From NCBI GenBank assembly GCA_963814905.1, contig CAWFEM010000020.1:1-64000 (forward strand): a DNA stretch of 64,000 nucleotides. The letters are read 5' to 3'. A program made the translations under genes and the position numbers. Positions 8,290-16,692 of the stretch are shown piece after piece. Numbering within the stretch: position 1 is the first letter of the stretch; each line of letters begins with the position of its first letter. Below the pieces are notes generated by a model, which was not told the origin of the DNA, ran no database searches, and was given only the letters and a program-made list of their open reading frames with translations. The DNA comes from DASWJZ01 sp963814905 (lineage in GTDB: Bacteria > Pseudomonadota > Alphaproteobacteria > Rhizobiales > Afifellaceae).

Positions 8290-9240
8290 ATGAGCGCCGC
8301 GCTCGAAGCGCCCGTGGTCTCAAAGCCGAGACTTCACCGCCGCGCGATGGCGGGGAACACCGGTCCCGTGCTCGTCATCCTCATCGCCATCGTCGCAATC
8401 TGGTACGTCGCCACATTCGCGCTGAACGCGCCCTTCCAGCGCGACCTCGACCGCCGCGCCGACGTGACGCGGAGCTTCCCTGAGCTTGTCGCCGCCACGA
8501 TGAGCCAGAAGAAGCCGACCATGCCGGCGCCGCATCAGGTCGCCGTCGACCTCTACAAGACGGTCTTCCTCGCCAAGCCCTGGTCGAAGGGGAGCCTCAT
8601 CTACCACGGCTGGGTGACGCTCTCCTCCACGCTCGTCGGTTTCGCCATGGGCACGGCTCTCGGCATCGCGATCGCCGTCGCGATCGTGCACGGACGCAGC
8701 CTCGACAAGAGCCTGATGCCGTGGATCATCACGTCGCAGACGATCCCGATCCTGGCGATCGCGCCGATGATCGTCGTGGTCGCCTACCAGTGGCTGACCG
8801 GCTATTTCCAGGTGCCCGTCGATGTCAGCCGGTTCCTCGCAAAATCGCTGATCTCGACCTATCTCTCCTTCTTCCCCGTCGCCGTCGGCATGGTGAAGGG
8901 CTTCCGCTCGCCCGACCCGATCCTGCTCGACTTGATGCGCACCTATAGCGCCAGCCGCCCGCAGGTCTTCTTCAAACTGCGCGTGCCGGCCTCGCTGCCG
9001 TTTCTTTTCACGTCGATGAAGGTGGCGATCGCCGCAAGCCTCGTCGGCGCGATCGTCGGCGAGCTTCCGACCGGCGCCGTCGCCGGAATCGGCTCGCGGC
9101 TTCTCTTCGGTTCCTATTACAGCCAGACGATCCAGATGTGGTCGGCGCTGATCGCCGCTTCGGTGATGGCCGGGTTGCTGGTCACCATCGTCGGGCTCGT
9201 GAACCGTGTCGTTTTAAAGCGCATGGGCGCGCTGCCGTGA
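8290..9240 (+). CDS. ABC transporter permease 1 (pyrimidine-type importer)
   Basis: 316 residues with an N-terminal hydrophobic helix (about 20-40) and further membrane segments from about 115 onward. The BPD-transport inner-membrane (EAA) loop is seen as LDLMRTYSASRPQVFFKLRVPASLP, which docks on the ATPase. The ATG at 8290 follows GGGGGAGG. It lies between the ATPase gene and a second permease gene starting 11 bp after its stop, so it most likely forms a heterodimeric channel with that protein. Confidence 0.87.
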   Translation: MSAALEAPVVSKPRLHRRAMAGNTGPVLVILIAIVAIWYVATFALNAPFQRDLDRRADVTRSFPELVAATMSQKKPTMPAPHQVAVDLYKTVFLAKPWSKGSLIYHGWVTLSSTLVGFAMGTALGIAIAVAIVHGRSLDKSLMPWIITSQTIPILAIAPMIVVVAYQWLTGYFQVPVDVSRFLAKSLISTYLSFFPVAVGMVKGFRSPDPILLDLMRTYSASRPQVFFKLRVPASLPFLFTSMKVAIAASLVGAIVGELPTGAVAGIGSRLLFGSYYSQTIQMWSALIAASVMAGLLVTIVGLVNRVVLKRMGALP

Positions 9241-9250
9241 GCGCCGAGCC

Positions 9251-10360
9251 ATGAACGGCGAGCGCTCCTCGCCGCTGCTTTATCCGGCCGCGTTGATCGC
9301 GGTCGTCGCGCTGGTGCTCGTCTTCTCAAGCCGCGGCGAAGCGGTGATGGGATCTCCGCTCTCTTTCGCGACGGCCTATCTCGCGGTCTCCGGGCTCGTC
9401 GCGCTCTGGCGGCCGCGCTGGCAGCTTGTCCTGACCGGCATCGCGGCGCACCTGGCGGCCTATGCTTTGATCCGCACACTTCCTGAGGTCGCGGGCCATG
9501 CGGGGATCGGCTTCTGGGCGACGGTCGTCGCGGCATGGCTCACCGCCTGGGCCTTCGTGGAGGCGCTTTCCGCGCTTCGACCGCGCGACAAATGGATAAG
9601 GCGGCTCGTCAATATCGCGATTCCCGTCGTCTTTGGCGTCTGGATCCTGATCCTCTGGGAACTCGTCGTGCGCGCCTTCAACGTCCCGCTGGTGCTGCTC
9701 CCGGCGCCGAGCGTGATCTGGCAGAAGCTCATCGTCTCCGGCCCGACCCTTGCCGCCGACTTTCGCCAGACGTTTCTGAAGGCGGTCCTCTTCGGCTATT
9801 TCGTCGGCTGCCTATCCGGCTTCGTGGTCGCCATCCTCGCCGACCGCGTGCCGTTCCTGCGCCGCGGGCTTCTGCCCGTGGGCAACCTGGTGAGTGCACT
9901 TCCGATCATCGGCATCGCGCCGATCATGGTGATCTGGTTCGGGTTCGACTGGTCGTCGAAGGCGGCGGTGGTGATCGTGATGACCTTCTTCCCGATGCTG
10001 GTGAATACGATTGCCGGGCTTGCATCGACGCAGGCGATGGAGCGCGATCTGATGCGCACCTATGCCGCCGGCTACTGGCAAACGCTCGTCAAGCTGCGGC
10101 TCCCCGCCGCGCTGCCGTTCATCTTCAATGCGCTAAAGATCAACTCAACTCTTGCCCTGATCGGGGCCATCGTGGCCGAATTCTTCGGCACGCCGATCGT
10201 GGGGATGGGGTTCCGCATCTCCACCGAGGTCGGCCGGATGGGAATAGACATGGTGTGGGCGGAGATCGCCATGGCCGCGCTGGCCGGCTCGCTGTTTTAT
10301 GGGCTGGTGTCCCTGATCGAGCGGGCGGTCACCTTCTGGCACCCGTCCTTCCGGACGTAG
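9251..10360 (+). CDS. ABC transporter permease 2 (pyrimidine-type importer)
   Basis: 369 residues, longer than a standard TauC/SsuC permease because of three or four extra hydrophobic helices in the first 120 residues (for example around YPAALIAVVALVLVFSS and AHLAAYALIRTL). The C-terminal two thirds is a typical binding-protein-dependent permease with the EAA loop ERDLMRTYAAGYWQTLVKLRLP. Extended second permeases of this type are a feature of these pyrimidine-linked importers. The gene is tightly packed with the first permease upstream and the binding-protein gene 40 bp downstream. Confidence 0.86.
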   Translation: MNGERSSPLLYPAALIAVVALVLVFSSRGEAVMGSPLSFATAYLAVSGLVALWRPRWQLVLTGIAAHLAAYALIRTLPEVAGHAGIGFWATVVAAWLTAWAFVEALSALRPRDKWIRRLVNIAIPVVFGVWILILWELVVRAFNVPLVLLPAPSVIWQKLIVSGPTLAADFRQTFLKAVLFGYFVGCLSGFVVAILADRVPFLRRGLLPVGNLVSALPIIGIAPIMVIWFGFDWSSKAAVVIVMTFFPMLVNTIAGLASTQAMERDLMRTYAAGYWQTLVKLRLPAALPFIFNALKINSTLALIGAIVAEFFGTPIVGMGFRISTEVGRMGIDMVWAEIAMAALAGSLFYGLVSLIERAVTFWHPSFRT

Positions 10361-10400
10361 ATGTCTGAAAAATCTTCCTAAATTCGAACGGAGGTAGTCG

Positions 10401-11375
10401 ATGAAGAAAGTTCTCTTGAGTGCTGTCGCGCTTGCCGCCGGTCTCGGCTTCGGCCAGGCGTTCGCCGCCGACGACGTGACGCTGCAGCTGAAATGGGTCA
10501 CGCAGGGGCAGTTCGGCGGCTATTACGTCGCCAAGGACAAGGGCTTCTACGAGGAGGAGGGGCTCGACGTCACCATCAATCCCGGCGGCCCCGACATCGC
10601 GCCCGAGCAGGTGATCGCCGGCGGCGGCGCCGACGTGATCGTCGACTGGATGGCGGCAGCGCTTGCGGCGCGCGAGAAGGGCGTCAAGCTCGTCAACATC
10701 GCGCAGCCCTTCAAGCGGGCCGGTATGGAGCTCGTCTGCCCGAAGGAGACCGGGATCAAGACGGAAGCCGATTTCAAGGGCAAGACGCTCGGCGTCTGGT
10801 TCTTCGGCAACGAGTACCCCTTCTACGCCTGGATGAACAAGATCGGCATGCCGACCGAGGGCGGACCTGACGGTGTCACCGTCCTGAAGCAGAGCTTCGA
10901 CGTGCAGCCGCTCATCCAGAAGCAGGCGGACTGCATCTCGGTGATGACCTACAACGAATACGGCCAGGTTCTCGATGCCGGCTTCAAGCCGGAAGACCTC
11001 GTCGTCTTCAACTACTCGGCGATGGGCAACGACCTGCTCGAGGACGGCCTCTACGTGACTGAGGACGACCTCAAGGACCCCGCCTTCTTCGACAAGATGG
11101 TGCGCTTCGTGCGCGCCTCGATGAAGGGCTGGGACTATGCGCTCGCGCATCCGGAGGAGGCCGCGCAGATCGTCGTCGACAATGGCGGCCAGGATCTCGA
11201 CCACCAGATCTACATGATGGGCGAGGTGGCGAAGCTTACCGAGGGCGGCAAGGGCATCCTCGACGAGGCGGCCTATGACCGCACGGCAAAGGCGGTGCTC
11301 GACCAGCACATCGTCGAGCACCAGCCGGAAGGCGCCTGGACGCATGACGTGACCGACAAGGCGTTCATGAACTAA
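10401..11375 (+). CDS. NMT1/THI5-type periplasmic substrate-binding protein (pyrimidine-type importer)
   Basis: 324 residues with a Sec signal peptide ending near AFA-ADDV (residue 23). The mature protein starts VTLQLKWVTQGQFGGYYVAKDKGFYEEEGL, characteristic of the NMT1/THI5-like family that binds thiamine pyrimidine precursors, riboflavin or pyrimidines. GGPDIAPEQV and the later YPFYAWM and MTYNEY segments likely line the pocket. It closes the four-gene importer operon, is preceded by GGAGGT and is followed by a strong terminator. The context of reductive pyrimidine degradation points to uracil, thymine or a dihydropyrimidine as ligand, which is inference. Confidence 0.87.
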   Translation: MKKVLLSAVALAAGLGFGQAFAADDVTLQLKWVTQGQFGGYYVAKDKGFYEEEGLDVTINPGGPDIAPEQVIAGGGADVIVDWMAAALAAREKGVKLVNIAQPFKRAGMELVCPKETGIKTEADFKGKTLGVWFFGNEYPFYAWMNKIGMPTEGGPDGVTVLKQSFDVQPLIQKQADCISVMTYNEYGQVLDAGFKPEDLVVFNYSAMGNDLLEDGLYVTEDDLKDPAFFDKMVRFVRASMKGWDYALAHPEEAAQIVVDNGGQDLDHQIYMMGEVAKLTEGGKGILDEAAYDRTAKAVLDQHIVEHQPEGAWTHDVTDKAFMN

Positions 11376-11402
11376 GCGGAGTCCATTCCACGTGGTAGTC
11401 TG

Positions 11403-11434
11403 GAGCCCGGCCCAACGGCCGGGCTCTTTCGTTT
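11403..11434 (+). terminator. Rho-independent terminator after the importer operon
   Basis: A perfect 10-bp stem GAGCCCGGCC / GGCCGGGCTC with a CAAC loop is followed by TTTCGTTT. It lies 27 bp after the binding-protein stop. Confidence 0.85.
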
Positions 11435-11450
11435 CGAGGAGGATTGCGCG

Positions 11451-11825
11451 ATGACCGCAGGCGCGATGCAGCCCTGGTTTCCCTTCACCTTCAATTTCCC
11501 GAGCGGCGACGTCGACCTTGCGAACTGGTTCTCGCCGACCGTCGAGGTGAGCTATGCCGGCACGCCGGCGATCGAGCGCGACGTGGTGGAGAATGTCGCT
11601 AGCTTCGGCGACCAGCTCGGCACCTTGATCGATGCGGTGGTCGAGCTGGCGGGCGACGCCAAGGGTGAGAAGTTGAAGGACCTGCGCGATCTGCAGAAGA
11701 GCGTCGACGAGGTGAAGGAGCGCCACAAGCGCGACGTGAAACGCGAGGCTAAAGCGGCGATCGAGCGCCTTGCGGAACTCGACCGGGATGAGCTGAACGC
11801 GCTCCTCCGCCGCTACGCTGCATAG
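11451..11825 (+). CDS. Conserved-looking hypothetical protein, helical
   Basis: 124 residues, not recognised. Residues 1-35 are aromatic and proline-rich (PWFPFTFNFPSGDVDLANWFSP). From about 60 the protein is strongly charged and helical (GEKLKDLRDLQKSVDEVKER and onward), likely a coiled coil. A clear Shine-Dalgarno (GAGGAGG) precedes ATG 11451, which supports a real gene. It starts only 17 bp after the terminator of the importer operon, so it is expressed either by read-through or from a promoter inside that short space. No signal peptide is seen. Confidence 0.65.
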   Translation: MTAGAMQPWFPFTFNFPSGDVDLANWFSPTVEVSYAGTPAIERDVVENVASFGDQLGTLIDAVVELAGDAKGEKLKDLRDLQKSVDEVKERHKRDVKREAKAAIERLAELDRDELNALLRRYAA

Positions 11826-11831
11826 TCCGCT

Positions 11832-13724
11832 TCAGCGCAGCCACACGCGCGCATAGGGCGGAAGCAGGATTCGGCCATCGTCGAGCGCCACGTCTGCGTC
11901 GGAAAGGGCGTCGCGCATGCGCGTGGCGCCGCGCGCCTCCACCCAGTCGTGGCGCACGGTCTTCCAGAACTCCGTGAAGTTGAAGAGGCAGACGAGCGCG
12001 TTGGTCGGTGCGGCGCGCACGAACGCGAAAAGCCCCTCCTGTCCGGAGTCGGCGACGAGCGTCGGGTTCGACGCGTGCAGCTCCGGCGTCGCGGCGCGCC
12101 GCGCGAGGATGGCGCGGACGCCGGCATAGACGCGTCCTTCCGCTCCTTCGCCGCGCATCGCGGCTTCGGCGCGTGCCCAGTCCATCCTCGGCCGGTGGAT
12201 CCAGCGGCTGTCACGCGCGTGTTCCGGATCGGAGCGGTAGCCGTAATCGTTCAGGAACGCGATCTCGTCACCCATGTAGATCAGCGGGATGCCGCCGAAA
12301 CTCGCGATCAGCGCGTGCCCGAGGAGGATGCGATCGACGGCGCGGTCTATCGCTTCCTTGTCGCCCTCGGCTTCCGCGCGCTCAAGCCCGGCGAGCGAGG
12401 CGAAGGTGCCGGAGATGCGCTTGTCGCCGGTCGCGGGGTTCGCCTGGAAGAGCGCGCCGCGCGAGAACGAGCCCGGGAACGTGCCTTCGTAGAAGTCGGA
12501 GAGGAAGGCGCGGTGAAGCCGCCCCTCGATACCGACGGCGCGCGCGTCCTCGTCGGTCACCGCCCAGCCGATGTCGTCGTGGCAGCGGATATAGGTCGCG
12601 TAGGTCGCGTTCGTGAGCGTGGGCGGAAAGTGGTTGGCAAGGACATGCGTCATCAGCCGCGTCTCGCGCGTGGCGAGCGCCGACCAGAACTGCACCATGA
12701 GCGAATTGTGATAGGCGAGGTTGCCTTCCTTGCCGGAATGCTCGCCCTTTCCGAGATAGGGAATCATCTCCTGCGGCGAGACGATGGCCTCTTCGAGGTG
12801 GATCACCGAGGGCGCGGCGACGCGGGTGGCGGCGCGGAGCGCGTGGAGGAGCATGTGCACCTCCGGTTCCGACTGGCATCGCGTGCCCATCCGCTTCCAC
12901 ATGAAGGCGACGGCGTCGAAGCGCAGCACGTCCACGCCCTTGTTGGCGAGGAAGAGCATGATCTCGACCATCTCCAGGAACACCTCGGGGTTCGCCCAGT
13001 TCAGGTCCCACTGGTGCTCGTTGAAGGTGGTCCACACCCATTTGCCGATCTCGGGATAGTGCGTGAAGCTTCCCGGCGCGTTGTCTGGAAAGACCTCGAC
13101 GAGAGTCTGCTCGTATTCCTTCGGAAGAATCTCATCGTCGAACATCAGGTAGTAGTCGCGATAGCGCGGATCGCCGCTTCGCGCCGCCGCGGCCCAGGCG
13201 TGCTCCTTGGCGGTGTGGTTCAGGACGAGATCGACGCAGAGGCTAATGCCGCGTTCGCGCAGCGCCCGCGCCACGGCCTCGAAATCCTGCATTGTGCCGT
13301 AGGCGGGATTGATGGCGCGATAGTCCATCACCGAATAGCCGCCGTCACTGTCGCCTGGGCGCGGCTTCAGGCACGGCATGAAGTGCACGTAGCTGACGCC
13401 GAGCCTTTCCAGGTAGTCGAGCTTTTCAAGGACGCCGAGGAGCCCTTCGTTGAAGCGGTCGAGATAGAAGACGTAGCCCGCCATCGCCGGGCGCTGGAAC
13501 CAGTCCGGCTCGAGGTCGCGCTTCAGGTCGAGCCATTTCAGCTCCGAAGGTCGCACCTCCCACGCGCGTCGCAGCGACGCCGAGAGCCTCTCGCAGAACG
13601 TGCCGAAATCGGCGCGCCCGCCATAGACGCGCTCAAGCATCCCGAAAAGGTCGGCGCGGCTCCGCGCCATGCGAAGCTCGAACACGCGGCGATCGAAATC
13701 GCCCTCATTCGCCCGCTCTTCCAT
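11832..13724 (-). CDS. Amylosucrase (GH13 subfamily 4)
   Basis: 630 residues, the usual amylosucrase size. The glucan-synthesising GH13 signature is complete: nucleophile Asp in VDVLRFDAVAFMWKR, acid/base Glu in HLEEAIVSPQE and transition-state Asp in IRCHDDIGW. YVFYLDRFNEGLLGVLEKLDYLERLGV and MPCLKPRPGDSDGGYSVMDY match the N-terminal part of the barrel. The enzyme splits sucrose to fructose and transfers glucose to an alpha-1,4-glucan; it has no signal peptide and acts in the cytoplasm. It is convergent with the preceding small gene and followed on the same side by a PfkB kinase after 76 bp upstream of it. Sucrose hydrolase is the main alternative. Confidence 0.88.
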   Translation of the reverse strand: MEERANEGDFDRRVFELRMARSRADLFGMLERVYGGRADFGTFCERLSASLRRAWEVRPSELKWLDLKRDLEPDWFQRPAMAGYVFYLDRFNEGLLGVLEKLDYLERLGVSYVHFMPCLKPRPGDSDGGYSVMDYRAINPAYGTMQDFEAVARALRERGISLCVDLVLNHTAKEHAWAAAARSGDPRYRDYYLMFDDEILPKEYEQTLVEVFPDNAPGSFTHYPEIGKWVWTTFNEHQWDLNWANPEVFLEMVEIMLFLANKGVDVLRFDAVAFMWKRMGTRCQSEPEVHMLLHALRAATRVAAPSVIHLEEAIVSPQEMIPYLGKGEHSGKEGNLAYHNSLMVQFWSALATRETRLMTHVLANHFPPTLTNATYATYIRCHDDIGWAVTDEDARAVGIEGRLHRAFLSDFYEGTFPGSFSRGALFQANPATGDKRISGTFASLAGLERAEAEGDKEAIDRAVDRILLGHALIASFGGIPLIYMGDEIAFLNDYGYRSDPEHARDSRWIHRPRMDWARAEAAMRGEGAEGRVYAGVRAILARRAATPELHASNPTLVADSGQEGLFAFVRAAPTNALVCLFNFTEFWKTVRHDWVEARGATRMRDALSDADVALDDGRILLPPYARVWLR

Positions 13725-13800
13725 GCGCGTCCCGCGTCTCCTCAGCGCTGAGAGACTAGGATAGAGCGCGGCTTGCGGGAAAGCGGCGGCGACGACGCGC

Positions 13801-14745
13801 CTAGCGGATCGCCTTCAAGAGCTTGGCGCCGTCGATCCTGGCAAGCGCGCCGTGGACGCCGACGACCTCGGCCGCCACCGCGTGGCCGAGCCGCGCGGCC
13901 TTGAAGGGATCGAGCCCGAGGAGCCGCCCCGCGAGATAGGCGCCGGAGAAGGAATCGCCCGCGCCCGTCGTATCGATGAGCCGCTTCGGCTTGACCGGCG
14001 GAACTTCGCCCTTTTTGCCGTCGCCGAAGACGAGGGCCGGCCGGTCGCCGTTCTTGATGACGAATTCGCGCGAGCCGGGCTCGGACGCGGTCAGCTCGTC
14101 CACGATATTCCAGAAGCTGTCGCCGAACAGATCCTCCGCGTCGGATAAGGTCGGAAGCGCGATATCGGTCACGCGGAACGCAGCCTCGATCGCCGCGCGC
14201 GCCGTCTTCTTGTCGGGCCACAGCACGGCGCGATAGTTCGGGTCGAAAGCGATCGTAGCGCCCGCCTTCCGCCGCGCCGCGATCGTGCGCAGCAGCCGCG
14301 CGCGTGCCGAGGGCGCGAGGATCGCAAGCGTGACGCCGGAGAAGTAGAGCATGTCGGCGTTCGCGGTCGCCCGCTTCAGCCACGCCGCGTCGTCGGCAAG
14401 ATGCCGCGCCGCGGATTCCCCCCGCCAGTAGGTGAAGGACCGCTCCGCCTCCTTGAGCGTGATCGCGTAAAGTCCGGGGCGTCGCCCGGCAATCCTTCGG
14501 ATGCGGTCCGTCTCGACCCCGGCTTCGGCGAAGAAATCCCGCATGCGCTCGGAGAACGGGTCGTCGCCGAGCGCCGTCACATAGGCGACGCGACTTTCCT
14601 TCGGCAGGAACGCGCGCACGTACCAGGCGGTGTTGAAGGTGTCGCCGGCATGACCCATGCGCCACCCGCTGCCGATGCCGGCGCCCGTGCCGGCGGAAAG
14701 CTCGATCATGCACTCGCCGATCGAGGCGAAGGCGACGCGTTTCAC
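13801..14745 (-). CDS. kdgK: 2-keto-3-deoxygluconate kinase (PfkB family)
   Basis: About 314 residues from the GTG at 14745, where the family-typical VAFASIGECMIELS begins; a longer frame from 14838 adds 31 atypical residues. The PfkB C-terminal signature with catalytic Asp is DTTGAGDSFSGAYL. GDTFNTAWYVRAF and FDPNYR are as in KdgK. It phosphorylates 2-keto-3-deoxygluconate, the meeting point of pectin/uronate and gluconate catabolism, to feed the Entner-Doudoroff aldolase. It lies between amylosucrase and the DeoR regulator on the same strand and may be read with the regulator. An oligogalacturonate lyase about 10 kb away would supply upstream intermediates. Confidence 0.85.
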   Translation of the reverse strand: MKRVAFASIGECMIELSAGTGAGIGSGWRMGHAGDTFNTAWYVRAFLPKESRVAYVTALGDDPFSERMRDFFAEAGVETDRIRRIAGRRPGLYAITLKEAERSFTYWRGESAARHLADDAAWLKRATANADMLYFSGVTLAILAPSARARLLRTIAARRKAGATIAFDPNYRAVLWPDKKTARAAIEAAFRVTDIALPTLSDAEDLFGDSFWNIVDELTASEPGSREFVIKNGDRPALVFGDGKKGEVPPVKPKRLIDTTGAGDSFSGAYLAGRLLGLDPFKAARLGHAVAAEVVGVHGALARIDGAKLLKAIR

Positions 14746-14847
14746 GGGGTTCAGCTTCTCTCGCGATCCAATCCGGCCACGCCTAGCAGCCTTCGTCGGC
14801 TCCCGCCATGCCTGCTCGACCGATCGGGAGCGGGCCATATCGGCCGC

Positions 14848-15708
14848 CTACGCCGCCGACCCGTTCCCCTCCGCCGCCACGTGCACCGTGACCTTCGCGG
14901 CAGCCAGCGCCTTGGCGATGTCGTCGGGCGGCGGCGCGTCGGTCACCAGCATGTCGATCTCCTTGAAGTCGGCGACCTGCACCAGCGACATGCGGTGGAA
15001 TTTCGACGCGTCGCAAAGGACGGCCTTGCGCGCCGAGCGGCGCAGATAGACCCGCTTCAGCTCGCTGTCGTCGAACGAGTAGTCGAAGAGGCCGCCGGCG
15101 GTGATGCCGGAGACGCCGATCAGCGCGATGTCGAACCAGAGCTGCTCGAACTGCTCGGTCGCCGTCGGGCCGCAGAGCGACATCTCGTTTCCGCGCACCT
15201 GGCCGCCGGGCATGTAGACGTCGCAGGCGCCGCGCGAGAGCAATGCGGCCGCGTGCAGACTTGAGGTGAAAATCTTGACGCCGGGGCGGTCGGCGACGAG
15301 CTGCGCCACGAGGTAGGTCGTCGTGCCGACATCGAGCGCGACCGCCTGGCTCCCCTCGATCAGGCCGGCGGCGAAGGCGGCGATGCGCTCCTTCGCGACC
15401 TGGTTGCGCCGGAGCCTTGCCTCGAAGGCCGGCTCCTCGCGGTCGATGGCATGGTCGCCCTCGCCCTCCGGCGCCAGCGCGCCGCCATGCGTGCGCACCA
15501 GATGGCCTTCGCGCTCAAGCTCGTCGAGATCGCGGCGGATGGTCATCTCGGAGACCGAGAGGCTCGCCGCGATCTCCGCCACGGAAATGAAGCCACGCTC
15601 GCGGACCGCCTCTACCAGCCGCGCCTGGCGGACCTGCGCCGGCAGGCGTCGCGTCTCTGCGCTCGCAGTGGATCGGGCGGCGGCGGAGGCGGGCGGCTGG
15701 GTCAGCAT
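14848..15708 (-). CDS. DeoR-family transcriptional regulator
   Basis: 286 residues. The N-terminal helix-turn-helix (about 25-80) contains FISVAEIAASLSVSEMTIRR and ends with THGGAL, the DeoR hallmark. The sugar-phosphate sensing domain follows, with VALDVGTTTYLVAQ and SGITAGGLFDYSFDDSELKR. DeoR regulators repress sugar operons and respond to phosphorylated intermediates. It is divergent from the SDR-ABC-kinase cluster and in the same direction as kdgK, so it probably controls the former and perhaps the latter. Confidence 0.88.
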   Translation of the reverse strand: MLTQPPASAAARSTASAETRRLPAQVRQARLVEAVRERGFISVAEIAASLSVSEMTIRRDLDELEREGHLVRTHGGALAPEGEGDHAIDREEPAFEARLRRNQVAKERIAAFAAGLIEGSQAVALDVGTTTYLVAQLVADRPGVKIFTSSLHAAALLSRGACDVYMPGGQVRGNEMSLCGPTATEQFEQLWFDIALIGVSGITAGGLFDYSFDDSELKRVYLRRSARKAVLCDASKFHRMSLVQVADFKEIDMLVTDAPPPDDIAKALAAAKVTVHVAAEGNGSAA

Positions 15709-15821
15709 GGTTTCCGTCCTAGACCGGAAGGCGTGGCTTCATTCAGCGGTTGTTTGATTCGGTGTGCGGCACCATCGCACAAAACCTACCAATTTCAATG
15801 TTGCTAAGTGCGAATTAGTCC

Positions 15822-15842
15822 TGTTATGTTCGTTTTTGTGAG
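15822..15842. promoter_or_regulatory. Possible DeoR-type operator half-sites
   Basis: In the 149-bp divergent gap upstream of the sugar cluster, TGTTATGTTCGTTTTTGTGAG resembles one arm of GlpR/DeoR operators (WATGTTCG followed by an AT-rich centre). It lies 16 bp before the SDR start, where repressor binding would block transcription. Weak evidence from a single site. Confidence 0.25.
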
Positions 15843-15857
15843 TTTATCGGGGGTGGC

Positions 15858-16670
15858 ATGAGTTCCTCAAGTGTCGGCGTGCCCGTCGGCCCTCTGGCTT
15901 CCGATCTGAGCGGCAAGCGCGCGCTCGTGACGGGCGCGGGCACCGGCATCGGCCGCGCCATCGTCATGGCGCTGGCGCGGCACGGCGTGCGGGTCGCGGT
16001 CGCCGATCTCGACGAGAAGAGCGCGCTAGCGACCGCGGCGGCGGCCGGCGACGGATCGCTGGTGCTACAGGTTGACGTGCGTTTCCGCGCTTCGGTGGAG
16101 GCGATGTTCGCCGAATTGGTCGCAGCCTGGGGCGGTCTCGACATCGTCGCTGCGAATGCCGGCGTCTCCACGATGAACCGTGCGGTCGACCTGACCGACG
16201 AGGAATGGGACTACAATTTCGACGTCAACACGCGCGGCATCTTCCTCACCAACCAGATCGCGGCGCGGCTCTTCCTGAAACAGGAGACGCGCGGCGTCAT
16301 CGTCAACACGGCATCGCTTGCCGGCAAGATCGGTGCGCCGCTGCTCGCGCATTATTCGGCGAGCAAGTTCGCCGTCCTCGGATGGACGCAGGCGCTGGCG
16401 CGCGAGCTCGCACCTTCCGGCATCCGCGTGAACGCCGTCTGCCCCGGTTTCGTGAAGACCGGGATGCAGACGCGCGAGGTCGCCTGGGAGGCCAAACTGC
16501 GCGGCGTCACGCCGGAGCGCGTCGTTCAGGACTACGTCGCCCAGACGCCGCTCGGTCGGCTGGAGGAGCCGGAGGATGTCGCCGAGGTCGTGGTGTTCCT
16601 GTGCTCCGACGGCGCCAGGTTCATGACCGGCCAGGGCGTGAACGTCACCGGCGGCGTCTACACCACGTGA
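15858..16670 (+). CDS. SDR-family NAD(P)-dependent oxidoreductase
   Basis: 270 residues with a classical short-chain dehydrogenase layout: cofactor motif TGAGTGIG near residue 26, NAG in AANAG, catalytic Ser in VNTASLAG and YSASK with the catalytic Tyr/Lys. The C-terminus has PLGRLEEPEDVAEVVVFLCS and ends GVNVTGGVYTT, as in sugar/polyol dehydrogenases. ADLDE after the second beta strand favours NAD. It is the first gene of the DeoR-controlled cluster, so it probably oxidises the imported sugar or polyol before or after the FGGY kinase acts. GGGGGTGG precedes the ATG. Confidence 0.87.
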   Translation: MSSSSVGVPVGPLASDLSGKRALVTGAGTGIGRAIVMALARHGVRVAVADLDEKSALATAAAAGDGSLVLQVDVRFRASVEAMFAELVAAWGGLDIVAANAGVSTMNRAVDLTDEEWDYNFDVNTRGIFLTNQIAARLFLKQETRGVIVNTASLAGKIGAPLLAHYSASKFAVLGWTQALARELAPSGIRVNAVCPGFVKTGMQTREVAWEAKLRGVTPERVVQDYVAQTPLGRLEEPEDVAEVVVFLCSDGARFMTGQGVNVTGGVYTT

Positions 16671-16692
16671 CGAGGGCGGCGGAGGAAGCGCA

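Noticed and set aside
10361..10400. Possible TPP riboswitch before the NMT1/THI5-type gene
   Set aside because: Only 40 bp are available and no CUGAGA-type core is present.
11949..13751. A 600-codon + strand frame
   Set aside because: Antisense to the amylosucrase gene, which has all catalytic motifs.
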